A stretch of DNA of 64,000 nucleotides from Methanosarcina sp. UBA5 (GTDB lineage: Archaea; Halobacteriota; Methanosarcinia; Methanosarcinales; Methanosarcinaceae): positions 3,309 to 67,308 of the forward strand of contig NZ_DAVG01000121.1 of assembly GCF_002505485.1 (NCBI RefSeq). The letters run 5' to 3'. Positions 26,720 to 35,496 of this stretch are shown here, one piece after another. The notes under the pieces are model-generated. The model saw only the letters and a list, made by a program, of their open reading frames with translations. It did not search any database and was not told the DNA's origin. A program made the position numbers and the translations under genes. How positions within the stretch are numbered: position 1 is the first letter of the stretch; the number at the start of each line of letters is the position of its first letter.

Positions 26720-26856
26720 TAATGAGATTCCTTTTGCAAATTCATCTTATCTTCTTTTGTGATGTGATGTTCATAGTCTGAGATCTTGACTTTTTTGTAT
26801 TCACTCTTATATTTGCGTAATTTATTTATTTAATGGCAGGAAAAAGGTATCCTATA

Positions 26857-26913
26857 GGTGATGAAGTCCGCCTGGACTCTTCAGTCTAAACCGCTTACGC
26901 TAATGACTTCTAC
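26857..26913 (+). promoter_or_regulatory. Fluoride (crcB-motif) riboswitch
   Basis: The sequence follows the crcB-motif consensus. GGTG (26857-26860) pairs with CGCC (26869-26872). GAAGTC (26863-26868) pairs with GACTTC (26905-26910). The conserved AACCGC (26889-26894), GCTAATGA and CTAC bases are in place. An extra GACT/AGTC hairpin (26875-26886) sits between the core elements. It ends 21 bases before the crcB start, so fluoride binding probably controls translation or early termination of crcB and DUF190. The assignment rests on motif and on the fluoride-channel gene downstream. Confidence 0.88.
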
Positions 26914-26934
26914 ATCAATTATTGAGGTTTTAAT

Positions 26935-27324
26935 GTGTATACTATTTTATTGGTAGGTATAGGCGGCTTTATAGGTGCTATTTTAAGGTATATATTAGGT
27001 GGATGGATACAGAACGGTTTTGTCAATTTCCCAGTAGGTACGCTATTTATAAACACTACTGGCAGTTTTTTTATAGGCTTAATAATGTATCTATCTGAAT
27101 ACCAAGACCTGTTTAGTGATGAAACCAGGATATTTTTGACAATTGGCGTACTAGGCGGCTATACAACATTATCAACATTTGGCTATGAATCCTTCAGATT
27201 ACTTGATGACTCTAAATTTGCATTAATGGCGATTAATGTAGTATCGACAGTATTATTGTCCATGTTGGCTGTATATTTAGGTAAGATTGTAGCGCTGAGA
27301 TTTGGCACTTATTTATTCAGGTGA
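26935..27324 (+). CDS. crcB: CrcB/FluC fluoride ion channel
   Basis: This small channel exports fluoride. The 129-residue, four-helix protein has the GGFIGAILRYILGGW start, GTLFINTTGSFFIGL (the conserved Asn of the pore) and GVLGGYTTLSTFGYE (phenylalanine/threonine track). All are hallmarks of Fluc channels, which work as dual-topology dimers. GTG start at 26935 with GAGGT upstream. It is preceded by a fluoride riboswitch and followed by DUF190, a common neighbour. Confidence 0.95.
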   Translation: MYTILLVGIGGFIGAILRYILGGWIQNGFVNFPVGTLFINTTGSFFIGLIMYLSEYQDLFSDETRIFLTIGVLGGYTTLSTFGYESFRLLDDSKFALMAINVVSTVLLSMLAVYLGKIVALRFGTYLFR

Positions 27325-27368
27325 ATCAAATGAAAACGGATCAAGTTGACATTATTGAGGGGAGTCAA

Positions 27369-27710
27369 ATGAAGAGGGAATCTACAGCCATATTGCTAAG
27401 AATATTTATAGGAGAATCTGACCGGTACAAAGGCAAGCCATTATATATGCATATTGTTGAAATGCTAAAGGCAGAAGGTATAGCCGGAGCAACCGTTTTC
27501 AGGGGTATAACAGGTTTTGGAAAACAAAGCCTCATTCATACAACTTCTATACTACGTTTATCAACTGATTTGCCAATAGTTATTGAAGTCGCTGATCTCG
27601 AAGAGAATATTGACAGAGTCAGACCAAAGCTGGACGAGATCATTAATAAGGGATTGATTACAGAAGAAAAAGTTAAAATTGTATTTTATGACAGTGATAA
27701 AGATAAATAA
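27369..27710 (+). CDS. DUF190 family protein
   Basis: DUF190 proteins are small PII-like, cytoplasmic proteins often found with crcB. They may sense a ligand for the channel, but the role is unproven. Family residues are LLRIFIGESDRYKGKPLY, then GATVFRGITGFGKQS and PIVIEVADLEENI. The ATG at 27369 has GAGGGGAG seven bases upstream and gives 113 residues, the family length. A GTG at 27321 overlapping the crcB stop (GTGA) and an ATG at 27330 would add 13-16 residues. Confidence 0.88.
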   Translation: MKRESTAILLRIFIGESDRYKGKPLYMHIVEMLKAEGIAGATVFRGITGFGKQSLIHTTSILRLSTDLPIVIEVADLEENIDRVRPKLDEIINKGLITEEKVKIVFYDSDKDK

Positions 27711-28551
27711 GTACCCATTATCAATGAATTCTACTCCTATTATTGGAATTTCCATAATTCTTTTTCACATTTCGGATATTCAAGCAACATATTAACGTTA
27801 GTCTAATATTCTCCTGGTCAGCGTTTGAATACTGATAGGTTGCTACGCATGTCTCATTTGGCTTTTCTACCCTCTCAATCTTCGTATGCAGATAACTACA
27901 AAAATTGAGATCAGTGTCAGAACGTTCTTATAAGAAATAAGCCATGCTGATACTGATTTCTACAATCCTATATTTCGTTTTTGAGTCCTGATCACCTTAA
28001 TTTATTCTTTATCCTGTGTAAAACAATTCGGCAAGTTTATTATATTTGGATACATAGATTAAATTATGACTTTCTTGCCTCCGGATTATGGGTCTGTTAG
28101 TTATATTCCTCTGGACATAGCCTTTAGGGATGCTATTTTTATCGGGATCTTTAGCGTTGTTTTGTTCTTTGTTCTGGTCCTCTCTGTGCGTCATAGTGTT
28201 CGGATAGCACAGAACCGTTAAGTATCTTCTCACACGCGTATTTTTTCTTTATTTTCCCTTTAGAAGGCTTAAAGTAGCTTAGTTTCGGTTTCCGTTCTTG
28301 AGTTTTTCTGTGATAAGTAAGCCGATAGACCAGAGTAAGCCCACAAAAACATTTGACTTTTTGACATGCTGACTCTGACAATTAATACTAATAGGCTTCG
28401 ATATCACTCCTCGTCTTAGAAAATAATTTATTCCTTTTTCTCGGGTTCATTATTTTTTCTCGATTCAGGACACTTAGTTCTTTTATTTTCAAATTATCAG
28501 AAATTATAATATAGTTGGAAATAAAATTAGAATTAGGGGAATTAGGGAAAC
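27711..28551. other. 841-base region without a confident gene
   Basis: The sequence is AT-rich. On the minus strand two overlapping open frames (about 28009-28233 and 28151-28381) encode Lys/Arg/Gln-rich peptides such as YHRKTQERKPKLSYFKPSKG. Their low complexity and mutual overlap suggest a decayed gene, perhaps a transposon relic, rather than two proteins. No inverted ends were found. Confidence 0.3.
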
Positions 28552-30849
28552 ATGAAGGCTGAAGAAAAAGGAGTGGACACCAGTATTTCTAAAACTCGGG
28601 AAAACGAGCTCTCACCTCACGATGAAAAACATAATTCTAAAAGGAAAATGTCAGGAAATTCCCACAAATCTCACGAAGAAAGCGGGAGTAAATATACCGA
28701 GAATATGGTGCATCAGAGTCATCCCGAAGGCCAAACGATGCATATTGCAGAGAAATCGGGAAAATATGAACAGCATGAAGAAATGAGACATGTAAAAATA
28801 GAACATAAAGACCATGAACAGCATGGCGAAATGAAGCACAAAGGAATGGAACATGAAGGCCATGAGGCGACGGGTGGAAAAGGGCATGGTAATCATCATA
28901 CCCGCATGCTTGAAGATTTCAGAAGGAGATTTATTGTTTCTTTCGTGTTAACTTTCCCGGTTTTGCTGCTTTCGCCTACGATTCAGGACTTTTTCAACTT
29001 TGAACTCCGCGTTCCAAGTGCGGATTATATAACCTTTTTGCTTTCGTCGGTCGTTTATTTCTACGGTGGGTACCCATTTCTTAAGGGGATTAAAGAAGAG
29101 CTTTCTGAAAAGTCGCCTGGCATGATGACCCTTATAGCCATTGCAATCAGCGTGGCCTATTTTTACAGCTCGGCTGTGGTTTTCGGGCTGCATGGGGAGG
29201 TTTTTTTCTGGGAGCTTGTAACCCTTATCGATGTAATGCTGCTCGGGCACTGGCTGGAGATGCGTTCTGTAATGGGAGCTTCAAGAGCCCTTGAGGAGCT
29301 GGTAAAGATCATGCCTTCGATTGCCCACCTGAAGAAAAATGGTGAAGTTGTGGATATTGAGGTTGATCAACTAAAAGTAGGGGACAAGGTTCTAATCAAG
29401 CCCGGAGAAAAGGTGCCTGTGGACGGGACTGTTATGGAAGGGACGAGCAGCGTCAACGAATCCATGCTTACCGGGGAGTCGAAGCCTGTCACGAAAAAAC
29501 CGGAAAATGAAGTTATTGGCGGCTCAATTAACGGGGAAGCGGCTTTTGTCGTCAGGGTAGAAAAAACCGGAAAAGATACCTATCTCAACCAGGTTGTCGA
29601 ACTTGTCAGGGCTGCCCAGGAAAGCAAATCAAAAACCCAGGATCTGGCAAACCGCGCTGCTATGTATCTTACAATCATAGCTCTGACTGTCGGAGCTCTC
29701 ACTTTTGCTCTCTGGATTCTTTTCGGCCACCAGCTTGTCTTTGCACTGGAAAGGGCAGTCACTGTAATGGTTATTACCTGTCCGCATGCCCTTGGGCTTG
29801 CAATTCCTCTGGTAGTTGCAGTTTCAACATCCATTGCTGCAAAATCCGGGCTTCTCATCAGGGATAGGCAGGCTTTTGAAAGAGCACGCAATCTTCAGGC
29901 TATCATTTTTGACAAAACCGGTACACTTACTGAAGGACGGTTTGGGGTTACGGATGTAGTGTCTCTTTCAGACGAGGAAATCAGGCCCAGGAAAGATAAT
30001 GAAAGAATCTTAAGCCTTGCAGCTTCCCTGGAAGCCAATTCGGAACATCCCATTGCAATGGGAATCCTGGAAAGTGCACGGGAAAAAGGACTGCAAACTC
30101 AATTAGTGGAAGAATTCAGTTCAATTCCAGGAAAGGGGGTACGGGGCCTGGTGGAAGGAAAGAAATTCCTTGTTGTGAGCCCTGGATACCTTGAAGAGAA
30201 CGGAATAGTTCTAAAAAACCAAAAGATTGAAGAAATCGAAGCGCAGGGAAAGACAGTCGTATTCCTACTTGAGGAAGACAGAGTACTTGGAGCCGTTGCA
30301 CTTGCTGATATTGTCAGGAAGGAGTCCAGGGAAGCTATCTCAAAACTTAAAAGCATGGGAATTAAATGCCTCATGCTTACAGGAGATAATCGCTATGTGG
30401 CAGCCTGGGTATCCCGAGAACTGGAGCTTGACGACTATTTCGCAGAAGTCCTTCCTCATGAGAAAGCCGAGAAGGTCAAAGAAGTTCAGGCGCAGTACAT
30501 CACAGGCATGGTTGGAGACGGAGTGAACGATGCGCCTGCTCTGGCTCAGGCTGATGTCGGGATAGCCATAGGAGCAGGTACGGACGTTGCGATCGAGACC
30601 GCTGATATAGTCCTGGTAAAAAACGATCCCAGGGATGTGGTTAATATAATCGGGCTTTCTAAGAAAACTTACTCCAAGATGTTTCAAAATCTCCTCTGGG
30701 CAACAGGATACAACGTTTTTGCCATTCCTCTTGCAGCCGGGGTACTCTATGGATACGGAATCTTACTGAGCCCTGCTATGGGTGCCGTGTTAATGAGCTT
30801 GAGTACCGTGATTGTAGCAATAAATGCTAAAACTTTAAAGATGGGGTGA
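28552..30849 (+). CDS. copB: CopB-type heavy-metal (copper) P1B-ATPase with His-rich N-terminus
   Basis: The 765-residue ATPase exports copper or silver. Residues 1-120 are a His/Met/Glu/Lys-rich tail with many HE, HK and MKH pairs that likely binds metal, in place of a CxxC domain. Motifs: MLTGES near 303; the CPH metal-transport motif (ITCPHALGL) near 409, typical of the CopB (P1B-3) class; FDKTGTLTEG (phosphorylated Asp) near 453; GDGVNDAPAL near 654. Eight helices fit the class. It is followed by a 35-residue membrane peptide. Confidence 0.93.
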   Translation: MKAEEKGVDTSISKTRENELSPHDEKHNSKRKMSGNSHKSHEESGSKYTENMVHQSHPEGQTMHIAEKSGKYEQHEEMRHVKIEHKDHEQHGEMKHKGMEHEGHEATGGKGHGNHHTRMLEDFRRRFIVSFVLTFPVLLLSPTIQDFFNFELRVPSADYITFLLSSVVYFYGGYPFLKGIKEELSEKSPGMMTLIAIAISVAYFYSSAVVFGLHGEVFFWELVTLIDVMLLGHWLEMRSVMGASRALEELVKIMPSIAHLKKNGEVVDIEVDQLKVGDKVLIKPGEKVPVDGTVMEGTSSVNESMLTGESKPVTKKPENEVIGGSINGEAAFVVRVEKTGKDTYLNQVVELVRAAQESKSKTQDLANRAAMYLTIIALTVGALTFALWILFGHQLVFALERAVTVMVITCPHALGLAIPLVVAVSTSIAAKSGLLIRDRQAFERARNLQAIIFDKTGTLTEGRFGVTDVVSLSDEEIRPRKDNERILSLAASLEANSEHPIAMGILESAREKGLQTQLVEEFSSIPGKGVRGLVEGKKFLVVSPGYLEENGIVLKNQKIEEIEAQGKTVVFLLEEDRVLGAVALADIVRKESREAISKLKSMGIKCLMLTGDNRYVAAWVSRELELDDYFAEVLPHEKAEKVKEVQAQYITGMVGDGVNDAPALAQADVGIAIGAGTDVAIETADIVLVKNDPRDVVNIIGLSKKTYSKMFQNLLWATGYNVFAIPLAAGVLYGYGILLSPAMGAVLMSLSTVIVAINAKTLKMG

Positions 30850-30853
30850 TTTA

Positions 30854-30961
30854 ATGATAGGAATATTTCACAGTATAAACAAGATAATTGCTTTAGCTAC
30901 ACTGGCTTCTGTAGCAATTGGATTTATTTCCAGGTTTATGGGAAAGAAAAGGAAAAGATAA
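30854..30961 (+). CDS. 35-residue single-helix membrane peptide downstream of copB
   Basis: The ATG lies four bases after the copB stop, with GGGGTGATT as a possible ribosome site. The product has a short start (MIGIFHSINK), a membrane helix (IIALATLASVAIGFIS) and a basic end (KKRKR). It resembles the small accessory peptides of P-type ATPases in form only. The conserved-looking layout (helix plus positive tail) and close spacing support translation. Confidence 0.5.
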   Translation: MIGIFHSINKIIALATLASVAIGFISRFMGKKRKR

Positions 30962-31221
30962 ATGTAAAGTTGTAAATCCGAAAACCCACTGAAAGTTGCT
31001 GGAAAGGGATTTACTCAAGAAATGAGCCGCTAGAAGCATGTCGCTTTTACTTTCCAGTTTCTTTATAACACTCTGGTAAAATACGGGTTCAAACATTTAT
31101 CTTTTTTATTTAATTTATTCTTTTAATTTAAAATGTGAAATTTAGTTTAGAATCTGTGATTTAAATCTATCTCCAGAAGTCTTTACCTAGGTGATGAACT
31201 TCTTTGAGCTGGGTTTCCAAT

Positions 31222-32562
31222 TCAGTACTTTATCTGTTCCTCAAAATGCCTGAGCCGGAAGTTAAGCAAAAAGACGGTGTAAATTACCAGGCATGCAATG
31301 AGGAAAGAAGTTCCGGCAAGCATTTCGTATAAAAGACCGCCAAGGATAAGTCCGGTGATGCTGGCAAGGCCTCCGAAACTGCTTGCAATGCCCTGTATCG
31401 TGCCCTGATACTTTCTTCCTGCAACTTTTGATAAAAGGGAGAGAAAGGAAGGCCACATAAGCCCGTCTCCAAGCGCGAAAAATCCTGCTGCAAGGTAGGT
31501 CAGGAAAAGATTTCCAGGGATGAGAAGCAGAAAATTCGTACCGAGCATCAAGCTTCCGAAGATTATAAGGGCTGCATCCGAATATTTTCTTGAAACCCTG
31601 GGAAGTACAGTACTCTGTACGATTATCAAAAGCCCACTCAACACCGTAAAATAAACGCCCATTTCCGCAATGCTCCAGTTGAGAGTCGAAATTGCGTGCA
31701 GAGGAAAAGCTGTGTAGAATACATTGTAACCAAGATCGATTAGAAAGTACAGGCCCAGCATATAGGGGATATATGGAAGTCTCAAGACCTCCCTGAAGTC
31801 AGGTTTATTTATCTCCGTCGTGGTTATGCATTCCCTGATCTCATAACCTAAAATTTTCCGTATATTCTCAGCTTCTTCAGGCCCTTCAAGGGTGCACTCT
31901 TTACTTTCGGGAACATAAAATATGATCAGCAATGTTCCAATAATTGAGATTACTATTGCTCCCAGAACAGGAGCTACGTCCCCATATTCTGTTACGCTCA
32001 ATACTCCGGCAAGGGCAGGCCCAGCTATAAACCCCAGGTTCTCGGAAATCGACATCTTCCCGAAGTTCCGGCTCCTATCCCATTCTGTAGTAATATCGGT
32101 CAGATAAGCATTAGCTACCGATACATTTCCCCCGGTCAGCCCGTCAAGAGCTCTGGCGAAAAATAGCACTACAAGGGGCAGGGTAACGGTAAAAGTTCCC
32201 AAAACTGTGGAATTAATTTTAAAAAGACTTATTACCGGAAGAAACAGAGCCCCAAGGAAGATAATCCATGAGAGCAGAGTCCCTAGCTGGCTTAAAAACA
32301 GGATCTTTTTACGGCCGTAAGTATCAGACCACCTGCCCAGAATAGGGGCTCCTATTAGCTGAAAAGCCGGATACATCGAACTTGCCAGCCCGTAAATGAA
32401 AGCGTTCCCTCCAAGTCGGTTAACCAGGAAAACCAGAAACGGGAGTACAATGCTGAACCCGAGCGTGCCTATGAAATTTACAGCAAGAATTGGAAGGAGG
32501 GAAATATTTCCTCCGTTACGAAGATTTGGATTGTTTTTCTGGCCTTTGTTTTCCTTTTCCAT
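31222..32562 (-). CDS. Major facilitator superfamily transporter
   Basis: The 446-residue protein has 12 predicted helices. The MFS motif A is present in the loop after helix 2 (GRWSDTYGRKKILFL), followed by a further family segment, RALDGLTGGNVSVANAYLTD. Such sequences are close to drug/H+ antiporters of the TetA-like DHA1 class. The central loop (residues about 215-255) is acidic and the N-terminus is polar. The substrate is unknown. It stands alone. The 30962-31221 gap behind it holds no gene. Confidence 0.85.
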   Translation of the reverse strand: MEKENKGQKNNPNLRNGGNISLLPILAVNFIGTLGFSIVLPFLVFLVNRLGGNAFIYGLASSMYPAFQLIGAPILGRWSDTYGRKKILFLSQLGTLLSWIIFLGALFLPVISLFKINSTVLGTFTVTLPLVVLFFARALDGLTGGNVSVANAYLTDITTEWDRSRNFGKMSISENLGFIAGPALAGVLSVTEYGDVAPVLGAIVISIIGTLLIIFYVPESKECTLEGPEEAENIRKILGYEIRECITTTEINKPDFREVLRLPYIPYMLGLYFLIDLGYNVFYTAFPLHAISTLNWSIAEMGVYFTVLSGLLIIVQSTVLPRVSRKYSDAALIIFGSLMLGTNFLLLIPGNLFLTYLAAGFFALGDGLMWPSFLSLLSKVAGRKYQGTIQGIASSFGGLASITGLILGGLLYEMLAGTSFLIACLVIYTVFLLNFRLRHFEEQIKY

Positions 32563-32656
32563 CTTTCCTCAGAGTTCGTTTTCGGAAATTTTTTTCCAGG
32601 ACTTAAGGTTTCCCTCTCCTTTTCATATATCCAGTGTATCAGCTTTCAGATAACAG

Positions 32657-33007
32657 CTATTTCTTAAGGATAGTTTCCTCTTTAATTCTCAGAATATCAG
32701 CCCAGGCCCGTTTCCCACACCTCGGGCACCTGAGGTACTTTTTATTCACACCATTGGGGCTGATGAAATCTTCAAGCGTTGAAACCTCGAACACTTCGCC
32801 GCATCCGGGACAGAGATAGGTAAAATTTTTTGCGTGCCATACTACAAGCAGGACAAGCCCCCCGGTTATTATTGTGAGCCAGAGATACCAGTAGTCCGGA
32901 AGCAGGAAAAAAGATGATATCATGATTACTGCTATGAACGCAAAAAGTACCTGAGCTATTCCGTACCAATCGCTTCGCGTGATTTCCCAATACCTGTCTC
33001 TGTTCAT
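32657..33007 (-). CDS. Membrane protein with C-terminal zinc ribbon
   Basis: The protein has two membrane helices (about VLFAFIAVIMISSFFLL and LWLTIITGGLVLLVVW), then a ribbon with YLCPGCGEVF and RCPRCGKRAW. The ATG at 33007 has GGGGGTGGG just upstream and gives 116 residues. An ATG 12 codons earlier lacks a site. A cytoplasmic ribbon on a membrane anchor suggests a sensing or assembly role, but the family is not recognised. Confidence 0.7.
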   Translation of the reverse strand: MNRDRYWEITRSDWYGIAQVLFAFIAVIMISSFFLLPDYWYLWLTIITGGLVLLVVWHAKNFTYLCPGCGEVFEVSTLEDFISPNGVNKKYLRCPRCGKRAWADILRIKEETILKK

Positions 33008-33345
33008 AGCCCACCCCCCGATTCTGCTTCTTTTGTGTTCCATTATCGAATAATTTATACTGGAAAATAGGATTTGCAGTTATTTAACAGTATTTTTGCC
33101 CTTTCTATTTGGGTTAAAGCATGGAAAAATCTTTTTAAGCCGTAAAATACCTTAAAAAATTTGGTATGAGACGGTAAAAGTTAGAAAAGGAGGAAAGTTG
33201 CCTGCGACCTGAAGTATAAGGATTCGAGTTGAGATTAGTCCTGAAAGCCCGTTTATTGAACTGCCTGTTCAGCAAAAAAGTAAAGAAATTCTGATAAAGC
33301 CCAGTTATTTCTTTTCATTCTTTTCGTTCATTCGTTTCTTTTCAT

Positions 33346-33687
33346 TTATTTTGTTTTTACTATAAGTCCTTTAATTGCATCTTCGGAGTACCAGACCAGA
33401 ACCTCCAGGCGTTCCGAACACCTGCAAAAGGCATCCTGCACAGAAACCTGAGTGCCAAGATCGGGGTTGTCCAGATGTCTCCAATTATCGTTAACAAAGA
33501 GCCATAAACTTCTTGCGCTGCCTGCAGGATAGGGTATCAGTTCAAGCCAGTATTGGATTGCTATGCCAGTTTTCGTAGCTGCTCCACGTGATTCGACTGC
33601 CTTCTTATCTTCCGGGGCACTTGGCAATTCTTTAGGGGCAGTCACAGATTCTGATGGGATATCTGTCTTTGATGGGATATCTGTCAT
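33346..33687 (-). CDS. Uncharacterised soluble protein
   Basis: This 113-residue protein has a Pro/Ser/Thr-rich start with a short internal repeat (TDIPSK, TDIPSE). A folded-looking part (residues about 40-113) follows with IQYWLELIPYPAGSARSLWL, CRCSERLEVLVWY and an ending in VKTK. The Trp/Tyr-rich core hints at a beta-rich binding domain. I do not recognise the family. AT-rich DNA (33044-33345) upstream has no gene. Confidence 0.55.
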   Translation of the reverse strand: MTDIPSKTDIPSESVTAPKELPSAPEDKKAVESRGAATKTGIAIQYWLELIPYPAGSARSLWLFVNDNWRHLDNPDLGTQVSVQDAFCRCSERLEVLVWYSEDAIKGLIVKTK

Positions 33688-33922
33688 TATTTACCCCTTT
33701 TAGTTTACTTGCTAATGCAATATATTCGTGCCTGATTTCACCATTTAGTATACTATGTAATTATATATTTACTAAAGAAAATATGCTTAGAAACTAAAAT
33801 CCCGTAAGGTATATTTCCCTCTCCCCAATTCTCATGGCCTTGCCGGCCGCAGCTTTTTATTTGAAGTTAAAAATAAAAATTTTAACCTGAGAGTTTCAGG
33901 TTATGAACCCTCAATTCAGATT

Positions 33923-35401
33923 TCAGGTCCTGCAAACTTCACTCTTTCTGAGCCAGTCAATATCAGACTGGTAGAGGAGCCTGAGGTCTTTAAGCCCGAG
34001 CTTCAGCATGGCAAGTCGGCTGACTCCGAGCCCCCAGGCAAGAACAGGGTCTTTAATACCTAAGGGTTCACTAACTTCTCTTCTGAACACGCCTGCACCT
34101 CCAAGTTCAACCCAGCCCAGGCCGTCCACATAAACCTCAGGTTCCACGCTTGGTTCGGTGTATGGGAAATATCCGGGACGGAAGCGGACTTCTTCGAATC
34201 CCATCCTGTGATAGAATTCTGCCAGTAAGCCAAGCAGGTCTGCAAAAGACATATCTTTGTCCATTACAACCCCTTCAAGCTGCTCGAATTCTGGGGTGTG
34301 GGTAGGGTCAATGGTTTCCCTGCGGTAAGCTCTGTCAATGCAGAAAGCTTTTACAGGCGATTTGGGGTGGTCAGCCAAATACTTGACAGTAACGGATGTT
34401 GTATGGGTCCTCAGCACATTGCGTCTTGCAAGTTCCTTATCCCAGGTTCCGCCCCAGCCGCATGAATCAATTTCTCCTCCGTGCTCGTGCATTGCAGCAA
34501 CTTTTTCAAAGTATTCAGCCGGAAGCTTGCAGGTGCTGTCCAGGTGGAAGGTATCTTGCATATCCCTTGCAGGGTGGTCCTGGGGCTGGAAAAGGGCATC
34601 GAAATTCCAGAAAGAACTCTGGATGATCCCGCCTTTAATCTCGGTAAAACCCATTTCCAGGAAAATCTGGCGCATCTGCTCTATAAGGCGCCTGTAAGGA
34701 TGGATCTTGGCTCCGTAAAGGGGTTTGGGAGTAATATCAAGACGGTAAGGCCTGAATTTTTTCCCCTTCCAGGCCCTGCTCTTCAGTAAATCGGGTGTGA
34801 GCTGAGCAATTTCTTCTTCAAGAACAAGCCCCTGGGCTGCAAGCGCATTTCCTGCATCAGTTATGGATACTGTTCTGAATTTTTCTTCGTGTTTTATGAT
34901 AAGTTTACGTTTGAGCAGGTCTTTTATTGTTCCCTGGTCGGACCCGATCTCTTCAAGGGTCTTTGCTTTGCCTGTGAAAGCCGCAAGGGTTTCTTCGTCT
35001 TTTCCTGCATAGACTTTTCCCGACGGCACCATTACCCCGTTTTCAACTTTTGCCCATCCTTTTTTTACGAGCCAGCCGGTTGCAATCCCTACCATTTGCG
35101 GAGAAAAATGGCTCCTTAGTTCTTCAAGCGAGGTAGGTTTTTTCAGGAAGTCAATAATCTGGCGCTCCGGAAGCCCGTTTTTTGTGTACTCTTTCCCTTC
35201 CTTTGTAAGGGAATAACGTTCGAGCATCTTTTCGGAGACTGAAACCAGCCCTTTTTCCTCAAGCATGAAGGCTGCCTGCATTGCCGCATCCACCTGCAGC
35301 CCTGATTTCTCCTCCAGCCTTTCGGGAGCAGCAGATCCTATTTCCTCGAGGGCAAGCAAGACCTTTTTCTCGTTGATTGTAAGATTGTCCTGAATACTCA
35401 T
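33923..35401 (-). CDS. pheS: Phenylalanyl-tRNA synthetase alpha subunit
   Basis: PheS is the catalytic subunit of the (alpha-beta)2 enzyme that charges tRNA-Phe. The 492-residue archaeal type has an N-terminal winged-helix region (about 1-200, tRNA binding). The class II core follows with motif 2 around RAYRRETIDPTHTPEFEQLE and motif 3 in AWGLGVSRLAML. Length is normal. pheT is not in this window, so the two subunits are unlinked here. It is 95 bases downstream of trpS on the same strand. Confidence 0.95.
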   Translation of the reverse strand: MSIQDNLTINEKKVLLALEEIGSAAPERLEEKSGLQVDAAMQAAFMLEEKGLVSVSEKMLERYSLTKEGKEYTKNGLPERQIIDFLKKPTSLEELRSHFSPQMVGIATGWLVKKGWAKVENGVMVPSGKVYAGKDEETLAAFTGKAKTLEEIGSDQGTIKDLLKRKLIIKHEEKFRTVSITDAGNALAAQGLVLEEEIAQLTPDLLKSRAWKGKKFRPYRLDITPKPLYGAKIHPYRRLIEQMRQIFLEMGFTEIKGGIIQSSFWNFDALFQPQDHPARDMQDTFHLDSTCKLPAEYFEKVAAMHEHGGEIDSCGWGGTWDKELARRNVLRTHTTSVTVKYLADHPKSPVKAFCIDRAYRRETIDPTHTPEFEQLEGVVMDKDMSFADLLGLLAEFYHRMGFEEVRFRPGYFPYTEPSVEPEVYVDGLGWVELGGAGVFRREVSEPLGIKDPVLAWGLGVSRLAMLKLGLKDLRLLYQSDIDWLRKSEVCRT

Positions 35402-35496
35402 ACACGATCAGTCCTGAAATTCCTGAAAATATTATGAATTCGTTATTATAATGGATCTATTTTTTTAAAGTTTAATTCATAACTTAATTTCTTAAG

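Noticed and set aside
28009..28381. Two minus-strand open frames of about 75 codons
   Set aside because: They overlap in different frames, are Lys/Arg/Gln-rich, have no clear ribosome sites and match no family I know. At best they are a decayed gene.
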